DNA of 64,000 nt from assembly GCF_021650705.1 (NCBI RefSeq), contig NZ_CP087138.1, forward strand, positions 434,001 to 498,000, in the 5' to 3' direction. Within the stretch, counting starts at the first letter, position 1. Every line of letters begins with the position of its first letter. The notes under the pieces were generated by a model that made no database searches, had not been told where the DNA came from, and saw only the letters and a list, made by a program, of their open reading frames with translations. Position numbers and translations under genes: made by a program. Positions 10,508 through 20,519 of this stretch are shown here, piece by piece. The DNA is from Pseudomonas sp. KNUC1026 (lineage in GTDB: Bacteria; Pseudomonadota; Gammaproteobacteria; Pseudomonadales; Pseudomonadaceae).

Positions 10508-11699
10508 GGCCGTGCCTCCTTGGCAAGTTCGCGCTTGAAGCGGTCGAGGTCTCGCTTGTTGAAATTAGCGTCACGGCGCAGGTTGGCCAACAGTGCCGGC
10601 AGGCAGCCGAGGCGTTCGGCCACAGCACCTGCCCGTAGCAAGGCAGCGTCCTGCTGGTCCGGGTCGGCCAGAGCGAGGTCGACCATCAGCGCGTTGAAGT
10701 AGCCCAGCACGCTTTTGTCGACGGCGGCGTCGAGCAACGCCTGCGGCTCCAGCGGTGTTTCATCGTTGGCCCAGTCGCTGAAGAGCAGCCGGACCTGCGC
10801 CAGCACGCTGTCGCTGCCAAGGCCGCTGCCTTGCAGGTACCAGGCGATGAACTGGCGCGTCAGGGCCTGAAGGTGAACCTGTTCCGGCAGGTCCAGCCGG
10901 TTCAGCGTCAAGGGGCCCTTGAGGCGCGCGTCGAGCCAGGCGTCCAGCTGCTCGTCGCCTGCCCACCACAAGGCCAGCGCCCGGGCGCGAACGAAGGTTT
11001 CCGGGTGGCTGGCCTCGGCGCTGGCGGCCGTCTCGCGGGCTTCGATTTCCTCGGCCTGGCGCAGATAGGCCTGCGCGTCGACGCTGGTCATGCCGGTGTG
11101 CATCTTGACCAGCGTGGTGATCGCAGGCGCAGTGCCGCCGGCCGCGATGGCGGCGCCCCGGTCGGCGAACAATTCGGTGTGCAGGCGATAACGGCGATAG
11201 CTCTCGCGATGGCTGTCACGCCCCTGGCCGCTATCGCTGGCGTGGGCCAGGATGCGCTCGGCGGCAAGATAGCAACGCTGCTGCTGTTGCCACAGTAGGT
11301 AGTGGGCCAGCTCGTGGCCGAATACGGCGAGCAGCTCGGCCTCGGACAGCCGCTCCAGCACCGGGCCTTGCAAGAGGATGTGAGCCTCGGAGGGGTGTAG
11401 ATCAGCGACGCGTTCATGGCATCGCCCGGCGCCTGGTAAAGCGTTACCGGCAGATGTGGGATGCCCAGGCGCTCCTGGGCCAGTGCAAGGCTTGCATGCA
11501 CCGCCTCGTGGGCGCCGGCGTCGATCCGGTAAGTGTCGCGCAGCAGTGAATCACGCAGTGCCTGTAACTGGGTTTCGTCCTGCTCGCGCGCCTGAGCCCA
11601 GGCCCAGACATCCGCTTCGTGCTCACGCAAGTAGTTCACGATGTTGCTGTGGTAATTCAGAGGGGCGAGGTCGCGATGATCGAGAGCGGGGCAGTCCAT
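10504..11699 (-). CDS. M48-family metallopeptidase coupled to the helicase gene (frameshifted as sequenced)
   Basis: Composite product about 398 residues from ATG 11699 (MDCPALDHRDLAPLNYHS). The zinc-peptidase motif HELAH lies near residue 128 in LLAVFGHELAHYLLW, and the downstream helix with the third ligand is probably HTELFADRGAA. No signal peptide or membrane segment is visible, unlike HtpX or BepA, so it is probably cytoplasmic. The second half reads LRQAEEIEARETAASAEASH and is helical. As sequenced the frame breaks at the G4 run 11392-11395 (C4 on the coding strand): IYTP jumps to SEAHILLQGPVLERL when one base is added. Its TGA overlaps the ATG of the pseudokinase-helicase gene, so the two form an operon and probably act together. 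Substrate unknown. Confidence 0.72.
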
Positions 11700-11877
11700 A
11701 CCGGGCGTTCCATGTCGGGGGGCCGGATTTTAACCCTGCCACGCTCCGCTGCAAACGCGTTTGGTGCGGTGCCGATGAAACGTGGGCCGAGCAGATGTTG
11801 TTACTTGATATGTAGGGCTGTTAATCATTCGCACTGCAATGGATATGCTTCCCGGTTTTCAGCGAGCAGGTTCGCCT

Positions 11878-13251
11878 ATGCCCATTCACCGTCGCCATCT
11901 GATCCTGGCCGGAGCCGGCCTCGCCGCTGCCGGTGGCCTGGGCGTGCTGGGGCGCAGGCTTTTGCTAGGAGGCACGCCGCCTCCCGGGTTCGACCACGAA
12001 CTCATCGCACAGCCGGTCGCCCTCGAATTGGTCCCCGGCCAGCACACCCCCGCCTGGGCCTACGGGGCCACCGCACCGGGCACCGAACTGCGCGTGCGCC
12101 AGGGCGACTGGCTGCGGGTGCGCTTCCACAATCGTCTGCCGGTGCCCAGCACCGTGCATTGGCACGGCATTCGCCTGCCGTTGGAAATGGACGGCGTGCC
12201 CTATGTGTCGCAGATGCCCGTGCTGCCAGGTGAGTACTTCGACTACCGCTTTCGCGTGCCCGATGCCGGCAGCTATTGGTACCACCCACATCAGAGCAGC
12301 GCCGAGCAATTGGGCCGGGGGTTGGTGGCGCCGTTGATCGTCGAGGAACGCGAGCCCACCGGGTTCGTGCACGAACGCACCGTGAGCCTTAAGAACTGGC
12401 ACGTCGACGAGCAGGGTGCGTTCCTGCCGTTCAGTGTGCCGCGTGAGGCGGCGCGCAACGGCACGCTCGGGCGGTTATCGAGCGTCAATGGGGTGCCGTT
12501 GGGCGTGGTGGAAGTGCCGGCGGGGGAGGTGACCCGCGTGCGCCTGCTCAACCTGGACAACACCGCCACCTACCGCATCAACCTCAAGGGGGACGCCGAG
12601 GCGCGCATCTACGCCATCGATGGCAACCCCATCGAGCCGGTGCCGTTGCAGGAGGACTACTGGCTCGGCCCCGGCATGCGCATCTGCCTGGCGTTGCGCC
12701 CCAGCGCCGAAGGCAGTGAAATCGCCCTGCGCGACGGGCCGATGCGCCTGGGCACTTTCAACGTGACGGCCGCCACCGGGCAAGGCCAGCCCTGGCCGCC
12801 TCGGTTGCCGCCCAATCCGCTGCCCGAGCCGGACCTGGCCAATGCCGAAACACTGCCGTTCAACTTCGAGTGGGCGGCCAAGCCGTCATCGAGCGCTGCC
12901 CAGGCCAGCGCGCCGAGCCTGTGGCAGGTCAACGGTGTGGCCTGGGACATCGACGACAAGACCTGCGCCGACCGGCCCATAGCACGCCTGCGCCTTGGCC
13001 GCAGCTATGTTTTCGAGCTGCGCAACCTCACCCAGTACCAGCACCCCATCCACCTGCACGGCATGAGCTTCAAGATGCTTGCCTCGAACAAGCGCAAGGT
13101 CACCCCGTATTTCACCGACACTTTCCTGCTGGGCCGCAACGAACGCGCGCGGGTGGCGCTAGTGGCCGATAACCCCGGCACCTGGATGTTCCACTGCCAC
13201 GTGATCGACCACATGGAAACCGGGCTGATGGCGGCCATCGAAGTGGCCTGA
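11878..13251 (+). CDS. Multicopper oxidase with Tat signal
   Basis: The chosen ATG at 11878 gives MPIHRRHLILAGAGLAAAGG, a twin-arginine-type signal peptide with a following hydrophobic stretch, so the folded copper enzyme should be exported to the periplasm. The mature protein (~457 residues with signal) has the four copper-binding clusters: HWHG, HPHQSS, HPIHLHGMSF and HCHVIDHMETGLM, the last with the type-1 Cys-His-Met set. It therefore belongs to the three-domain laccase/CueO-like enzymes that oxidise phenols or metal ions with O2. No Met-rich CueO insert is obvious. It stands alone between the divergent M48 gene and a convergent LysR gene; no copper regulator is adjacent. Confidence 0.85.
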   Translation: MPIHRRHLILAGAGLAAAGGLGVLGRRLLLGGTPPPGFDHELIAQPVALELVPGQHTPAWAYGATAPGTELRVRQGDWLRVRFHNRLPVPSTVHWHGIRLPLEMDGVPYVSQMPVLPGEYFDYRFRVPDAGSYWYHPHQSSAEQLGRGLVAPLIVEEREPTGFVHERTVSLKNWHVDEQGAFLPFSVPREAARNGTLGRLSSVNGVPLGVVEVPAGEVTRVRLLNLDNTATYRINLKGDAEARIYAIDGNPIEPVPLQEDYWLGPGMRICLALRPSAEGSEIALRDGPMRLGTFNVTAATGQGQPWPPRLPPNPLPEPDLANAETLPFNFEWAAKPSSSAAQASAPSLWQVNGVAWDIDDKTCADRPIARLRLGRSYVFELRNLTQYQHPIHLHGMSFKMLASNKRKVTPYFTDTFLLGRNERARVALVADNPGTWMFHCHVIDHMETGLMAAIEVA

Positions 13252-14171
13252 TCAACCGCCGCCGTGCACCTTCAAGTGCTTGCCCAGGTGTTCGAGCAAC
13301 ACTTGCACCTTGGGCAGGTGTTCACGGCGCTTGAGCCAGGCCAGGTTGATCGGCAGCCCGTCGACCGCCATGCCTGGCAACACCAGGCGCAAGGTGCCTG
13401 CCGCCAGGTGCGGGTCGATCAGCCACAGGGGCAGTTGCGCAATGCCGTGCCCGGCCAGGGCGGCCGCGACCTGCGCTTCGCCGTCGCCCAGGGTGAGGCT
13501 GGCGCGCATCGCACGGCGTTCCACGTCACCCGCCTGTTCACCCGAAACAGCCACGGGCTGGTGTGGCCATCGGCCTGGCGGAAGCAGATGCAGCGGTGTT
13601 GGGTGAGGTCGGCCGCATGATCGGGCGAGCCGTGCGCGTCCAGGTAGCTCGGCGAGGCGCAGAACACCTGGCGTTGTGCGCCAAGGTAAAGGTGCCCGAC
13701 CGCCGCAGGCCACGCATCAGGCCCGCCCACGCGCACCAGCAGGTCTACCTCCTCGTGCACCGGGTCGATGAAACGGTCCGAGAATGAAATGTCCACCTGC
13801 AGCGCCGGGTAGCGCGCCGCCACATCCAGAATCAGCGGCACCACGTGCAGCCGGCCGAACGAGGCAGGCAGGTCGATGCGCACACGGCCGGCAGGGGCCT
13901 GCGCCTCCTGGCGCATGTTCACCTCGGCCTGTTCCAGCTCCCCCAGCACAGTGAGGCAGGTGTGGTAGAAGGCCGTGCCTTGGTCGGTGAGCGCCAGGCG
14001 CCGCGTGGTGCGCCGCAGCAATTGCACGCCAAGGCGCTGTTCCAGGCGGGTGACGCCTTTGCTGACCGCCGAAGGGCTGAGGTTCAGCCGCTCGGCGGCT
14101 GCGGCGAAGCTGCCGGCTTGGGCGACCTGAACGAAAACGTCGATGCCCTTGAGGCGTTCGGATGCATTCAT
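13252..14171 (-). CDS. LysR-family transcriptional regulator (frameshifted as sequenced)
   Basis: About 306 residues, normal for LysR. N-terminal winged helix-turn-helix: MNASERLKGIDVFVQVAQAG, SFAAAAERLNLSPSAVSKGV, RLEQRLGVQLLRRTTRRLAL. The effector domain follows (GRVRIDLPASFGRLHVVPLI). Near 13541-13543 conserved sequence moves from SPWLFR in the first frame to GEQAGDVERRAMRASLTLG in another; adding one G repairs it, and the end reads VQVLLEHLGKHLKVHGGG. It is transcribed away from the SDR gene at 14277 with a 105-bp shared intergenic region, the usual LysR layout, so it probably controls that reductase. Ligand unknown. Confidence 0.8.
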
Positions 14172-14276
14172 AACGGTATTGGTGAAGCCTGTTCACGAGT
14201 GTGCTGCATTTATAGCCGAGATACGCACAGGTTTCTGCAATAGGCTGATGCACTACTTCACCGTTGGAGAGATTTC

Positions 14277-15341
14277 ATGCGCAAGGGCACTGCCTTGATC
14301 GTCGGCGTGACCGGCATTTCCGGCCACAACCTGGCCAATACACTGGTAGCGCGCGGCTGGTCGGTCTACGGCCTGGCGCGCAACCCGGTGCCGCAGGAGG
14401 GTGTGATACCGGTCAAGGCCGACCTGCTCGACTCCCAGAGCACCGGGCAAGCGCTGGCCGGCCTGCCGATCACCCACGTGTTCTTCTGCACCTGGACCCG
14501 CCGTGACAGCGAAGCGGAGAACGTCAAAGCCAACGGCGCAATGATGGAAAACCTCTGCCAAGGCCTGGCCCAGGCGCCGTTGCAGCACATGGCGCTGGTC
14601 ACCGGCACCAAGCATTACCTGGGTTCGTTCGAAGAGTACGGCACCGGCCGCGCCGAAACCCCGTTCCGCGAAAGCGAACCACGCCTGCCGGCTGCCAACT
14701 TCTATTACACCCTTGAAGACATCCTCTTCGCTGCTGCCGAAAAGCATGGCTTCGGCTGGAGCGTGCATCGCTCGCACTCGATGATCGGCCAGGCCAAAGG
14801 CACCAATGCCATGAACATGGGTTTGACCCTCGCCGTCTACGCTTCGCTGTGCAAGGCCACCGGCGCGCCGTTCATCTTCCCTGGTTCGCGCACCCAGTGG
14901 GACGGGCTTACCGATGTCACCGATGCCGGCCTGCTCGCCGAGCAGATGGAATGGGCCGCGCTTGCGCCTTCAGCGCGTAACCAGGCGTTCAATACGGTCA
15001 ATGGCGATGTGTTCCGCTGGCGCTGGCTGTGGGGTGAGATCGCAGCGTTTTTCGAGCTGGAAGCCGCGCCTTACCCTGAGCAGCCCATGCCGCTGGAGCC
15101 TCGCCTCAAAACCCAGGCGCCTGCGCAATGGAAAGCCCTGGCCGAACAGCACGGCCTGGTGCAGCCCGACGTAGACAAGCTCGCCTCCTGGTGGCACTCC
15201 GATGCGGACCTGAGCCGCGAGATCGAATGCCTGAACGACATGACCAAAAGCCGCGACCTGGGCTTCATGGGCTACCGCGACACCCGCGCCAGCTTCCTCG
15301 ACCTGTTCACCAGCCTGCGTGCGCAACGGGTGATTCCCTGA
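14277..15341 (+). CDS. PRISE-type SDR reductase (progesterone 5-beta-reductase/iridoid synthase-like)
   Basis: A 354-residue NAD(P)H-dependent reductase. The Rossmann motif GVTGISGHNLA is at the N-terminus after MRKGTALIV, and the PRISE signature residues are visible: the active-site Lys in VTGTKHYLGSFEEYG and Tyr in NFYYTLEDILF. This separates it from ordinary YxxxK SDRs. Known members reduce activated C=C bonds in enones; bacterial homologues are common in Pseudomonas but their natural substrates are mostly unknown. The start is supported by GGAGAG seven bases before ATG. The divergent LysR gene is the probable regulator. Confidence 0.8.
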   Translation: MRKGTALIVGVTGISGHNLANTLVARGWSVYGLARNPVPQEGVIPVKADLLDSQSTGQALAGLPITHVFFCTWTRRDSEAENVKANGAMMENLCQGLAQAPLQHMALVTGTKHYLGSFEEYGTGRAETPFRESEPRLPAANFYYTLEDILFAAAEKHGFGWSVHRSHSMIGQAKGTNAMNMGLTLAVYASLCKATGAPFIFPGSRTQWDGLTDVTDAGLLAEQMEWAALAPSARNQAFNTVNGDVFRWRWLWGEIAAFFELEAAPYPEQPMPLEPRLKTQAPAQWKALAEQHGLVQPDVDKLASWWHSDADLSREIECLNDMTKSRDLGFMGYRDTRASFLDLFTSLRAQRVIP

Positions 15342-15389
15342 GCGATCAGGGTGGCGGATAATCGCGGCCTCCGAAATTGAGGTAGTGAC

Positions 15390-15872
15390 ATGCGCCGCCC
15401 TTTGATCATCGACCGCTCCCGCGATGCCGACTTCATGCAGCTAGCCCTGGAACTGGCCCGCCAGGGTGCGGCGCTGGGCGAGGTGCCGGTGGGGGCGGTG
15501 CTGGTACGTGACGGGGAAGTGCTGGGCCAGGGTTTCAATTGCCCGATCAGCCAGAGCGACCCCAGCGCGCACGCCGAGATGGTCGCTATTCGCGATGCCG
15601 CCCGAGCTGTGGGTAACTATCGGCTGCCGGGCACCACGCTGTACGTGACGCTGGAACCGTGCAGCATGTGCGCCGGGTTGATCGTGCATTCACGCATCGC
15701 GCGGGTGGTGTACGGCGCCAATGAGCCCAAGGCGGGCGTTGCGCACAGCCAGGGGCGGTTTTTCGACCAGATGTTCCTTAACCATCGGCCGGCGCTCGAA
15801 GGTGGAGTGATGGCCGAGCAGTGCGGGCAAGTGCTCAGCGAGTTCTTCAAAGGCAGGCGCAGCGGCGCGTAA
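15390..15872 (+). CDS. tadA: tRNA-specific adenosine-34 deaminase TadA
   Basis: TadA deaminates A34 to inosine in the wobble position of tRNA-Arg(ACG) and is essential in most bacteria. The 160-residue protein carries the cytidine/adenosine deaminase zinc site: HAEM (His ligand and catalytic Glu) and PCSMCAG (two Cys ligands). GEVPVGAVLV and NEPKAGVAHS, typical of TadA rather than guanine deaminase, are also present. The intact frame in a conserved housekeeping gene next to several broken ones is a useful local quality check. Confidence 0.93.
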   Translation: MRRPLIIDRSRDADFMQLALELARQGAALGEVPVGAVLVRDGEVLGQGFNCPISQSDPSAHAEMVAIRDAARAVGNYRLPGTTLYVTLEPCSMCAGLIVHSRIARVVYGANEPKAGVAHSQGRFFDQMFLNHRPALEGGVMAEQCGQVLSEFFKGRRSGA

Positions 15873-15892
15873 AGCTGCCACGCCCTCGGCCC

Positions 15893-18807
15893 TCAGAGCA
15901 CCCGTTGCAGGCCCCGCAGCCGCAGCGCTGCCAACAGGTCATCCATGCCGTTGAACTGTCGTCCACTGATCTGCGGCCATTGTTCGCGTTGCAGGCTGTA
16001 CAGCCGGCCGCTGCGCTGCACCTGGGTGTAGACCAGCTCACCGGTGCGGCTGCGGTGAACGAGCTGCAATTGCTCGCCATTCTGAAGCAGCAGGAATTGC
16101 CCCGGCTGTGTGAGCTTCAGTTCAACTGACAACGAAGGCACGCTTGAGCCAGGCAGGTCGCTGGAGGTCGCGCGAAAACGCAGGTCGCTCTTGAGCATCA
16201 AAGCGGGATTGTCGCCACGTTCAATCACTGCACCAGGGTCTTTCTCGAAGCCTGTCGGTGTGCCAGGCGGAACGTCTTCAGCTCGGATGCTCGGCACCCC
16301 TTCAAGGTCCGCGACGCCGGGCACCCCCAGATAGCTGTCGGTGTGCGAGTTACCCATCAGGGCAATCCATTTGCCGGCCCCGGGCTCGCTGGTAATCACC
16401 CGGTGCGCGTAGTAGTTCATCAACTGCTGGCGCGTCGTCTGGTCAGTGCCAAATGGGCTGGTTTCGACTCGGTAGCTGGCCACACAATCCAACGCCCTGA
16501 CGCGTATGCCGCTTTTTTGCGCTGCCTTGATGACGGCTGTGAAACTGTATTGCCCGGTGGGATCGGTGTGCTGGCCTCGGTCCAGCACATCGAGGTAGCG
16601 CCGCAACCTGGCGGGCATGTCGCCGGTTTGAGAAAACTGGTCCAGGTCGGCCTGGTGAGCGTCGCTGAGCAGGTGTTCCATGTACAGGGTGTCGACGCCT
16701 TCCTTGGCGAACTGATCCATCTGCTCGATCAAAAGCTGCTTGGATGCTCGAGCCCAGTGCGCTTCACCCACCACCAGGCCCTGGCTGCGCGCAAAAATGG
16801 CGCGGATCACCTGCTTCGGCGGGGTTTGCGGTGCGAGGATCGGAAGGTCCGGGTGCGGCTGGGCAACCGCAGGCTTCAGGAATGCCTCGGCATCCCGAGT
16901 CAGCTGTTGCTGTGCGTTGAGGTAGACGTTTGAAATATCCGAACTGTTCTGCGGGTCGGTGACATAGCCTTCGAGCCGGCGGTCGCCGGGGTGGGTCATG
17001 ATGTCGGCGAGTTCAGCCTCATATTGCGCGGGCAGTTCGTAGGGCAGCAGTACGCGTGGCACCAGCGGCGCCGGTTTGCGCTGGCGTACCCAAGGCAACG
17101 ATTTGTCGAGCCGGCCGCCACCTTTCAGGCCGGGCCGAGGTGCCAGTTCCCACTCGTCGCCCGCAGCCAGGCGCAGGGGGGCGCTGTGCTGAAACGAGCC
17201 AGGGTTGGCGGGGTCCACAACCACCCAGCTCTGCAGTTCGCGCACATAGCGCACCGCGTAGGCATCACCATTGACCCGGGCGTAGGTCCGGCCATCGGGC
17301 AGCGCATAAACGCCCTTGCCGACGCCTTCGGTGCCTGGGGTATAGGGGGCCAGCAGCACATTGGCCTGCAAGGGCCGCAGCGCTTCGGCATCGCCAATAT
17401 AGGCCGGCCCCCGGGGAAGGTGCTCGGGCCCAGGCAGCACATCCGGTGGTACGAACGGGTCGGGTTCGGCAGCCTCTTGAGCAGGTGCTTGCACAACCTC
17501 GCGCTCTGCTTCTTCCGCCCCTGCGCCTGCCCAGGCTCCCCACAGGTAGGCCGCGTTGAACAGCACATCGATACTGGCAATGATCGCGGCGATGATGGCG
17601 GCCTTGCGTTCGCCGTGGGTGGGTGCGTTCACCGCCTGGTCGATGCTCAGCCCCACGTTGGCAAGGCCCGCGCCCACTACTGCCAGCGCCACCGGCCAGT
17701 CCACCGCCGCCATGGGGCCGAACACCCGGTTGAATGCACCCAGGTAGCCTTGCCACATCTTCTCGCGTTGCTCGGCGTTGCTGTGCAGCACTGCCTGGGC
17801 ATCGGCGAGCATCTCAGCCGTGCGCGTTCGGCCAGCACGGTGAAGGGGTCGGCCTGCAAGCGGTCTTGCGGGTGGTAGATCAGTGAGCGGTCATCGCGGC
17901 CCCAGGTCGAGTAGAGCAGGTCGATCACAGGATTCAGGCCAATGCGGGCGCCTTCCAGATGAGTGTCCAGTGCAAAGTGCAGCATGAACCTCGCCCGTGG
18001 CTCTGCATCCTTGTTCTGGTCCAGCAGCCACCAGTGCAGCGCCTGCACGGAGCTGAATTTCTGGATCGCGTTCACTTCACCGGGCATCCAGACAAAATGC
18101 TCACCGGTCGGCGTTTCGGCGCAGAGGATATCGGTGGAGGTGTAGTCGCCGACGCGCAGCAGGTACAGCCGGGCGTCGCTAGGTGCGGTTTGGGATTGCT
18201 CCAGCATCGGCAGGGTCAGAGGTGCGCTGGCGGTATTCGCCACCGCCCGCAACAGCCATTGCGCGTCTTCGTCGCTGAGAGCGCCAGCTTGGCGTTCCTC
18301 TAGTATCTGGCCGAGAAAGTGCGCCTTGGCCAGCAGGCGGTAGTCGTCGCGGTGGTCTTCCCAGAACACCGTCACGTAGCGAATGAAGTCGGCCTTGAAA
18401 TCGATCCTCCATAGCCAGGCAAGCAGGGTGCTGGGCAACAGCGGCACCTCATTGCTGCTGTCGTACCGCTCGGCGCCCGGGCCTGCTGTATAGAAGCCGC
18501 TCACGGTGTCCAGGTCGTCGGTGGCGTCCTGATCGTTGCTGTTGAAACGGTGCATCACCAATTGCACCAGCGTCAGCGATTGCGCCGGTGGCTGGTAATG
18601 CGCCCAGCCGCTGAACGCCTTCGCATCGCTCGCCAGGTCGGTGAAGCGGTGCCAGTAGATGGCTTCGGGGTCCAGGCCGGTGATGCCGTGCTCGTTCAGA
18701 AAGGCACAGGCCAGGTCAAGGACCTGCCGTCGCAGGTCGGGGCAGGCCTGGGTAATCGTCGCTGCCAGTTCGTGCAGGGCTGTTTGCGCGTGGGAAGTGT
18801 CGGTCAT
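15893..18807 (-). CDS. Large membrane-targeted toxin with DUF6543-like N-terminus and Tiki/ChaN-like effector region (frameshifted as sequenced)
   Basis: Composite product ~970 residues starting MTDTSHAQTALHELAATITQ. The N-terminal third resembles the dermonecrotic-toxin/DUF6543 proteins common in Pseudomonas (LYLLRVGDYTSTDILCAETP, WMPGEVNAIQKF). Near 17812-17825 the frame breaks (LAERAR, then EMLADAQAVLHSNAEQREKM) and a hydrophobic helical hairpin follows (AIIAAIIASIDVLFNAAYLWG). The C-terminal ~330 residues have VIRAIFARSQGLVVGEAHWA, TLYMEHLLSDAHQADLDQF and GKWIALMGNSHTDSYLGVPG, i.e. the conserved Glu and His positions of the haem-uptake Tiki/EreA/ChaN superfamily seen in PMT-type membrane-targeted toxins. 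No signal peptide is visible; the delivery route is unknown. No immunity gene is evident. One missing base restores the frame. Confidence 0.7.
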
Positions 18808-18880
18808 GGGAACATCCTCGGGTAGGGAGTGCCGAGGATGTACAACGCCAGGTGGCCGCTGGCGCTAGAGGATTAACACC

Positions 18881-20428
<1,548 letters not shown>

Positions 20429-20519
20429 TCATTGCCCGTTGCATACGGGTGCCCTGCGCAAACGGTTTAGGCTAGAATGCACGGCCTCTATGCACACCCC
20501 CTCCGAGGCTGTTCCGAAG

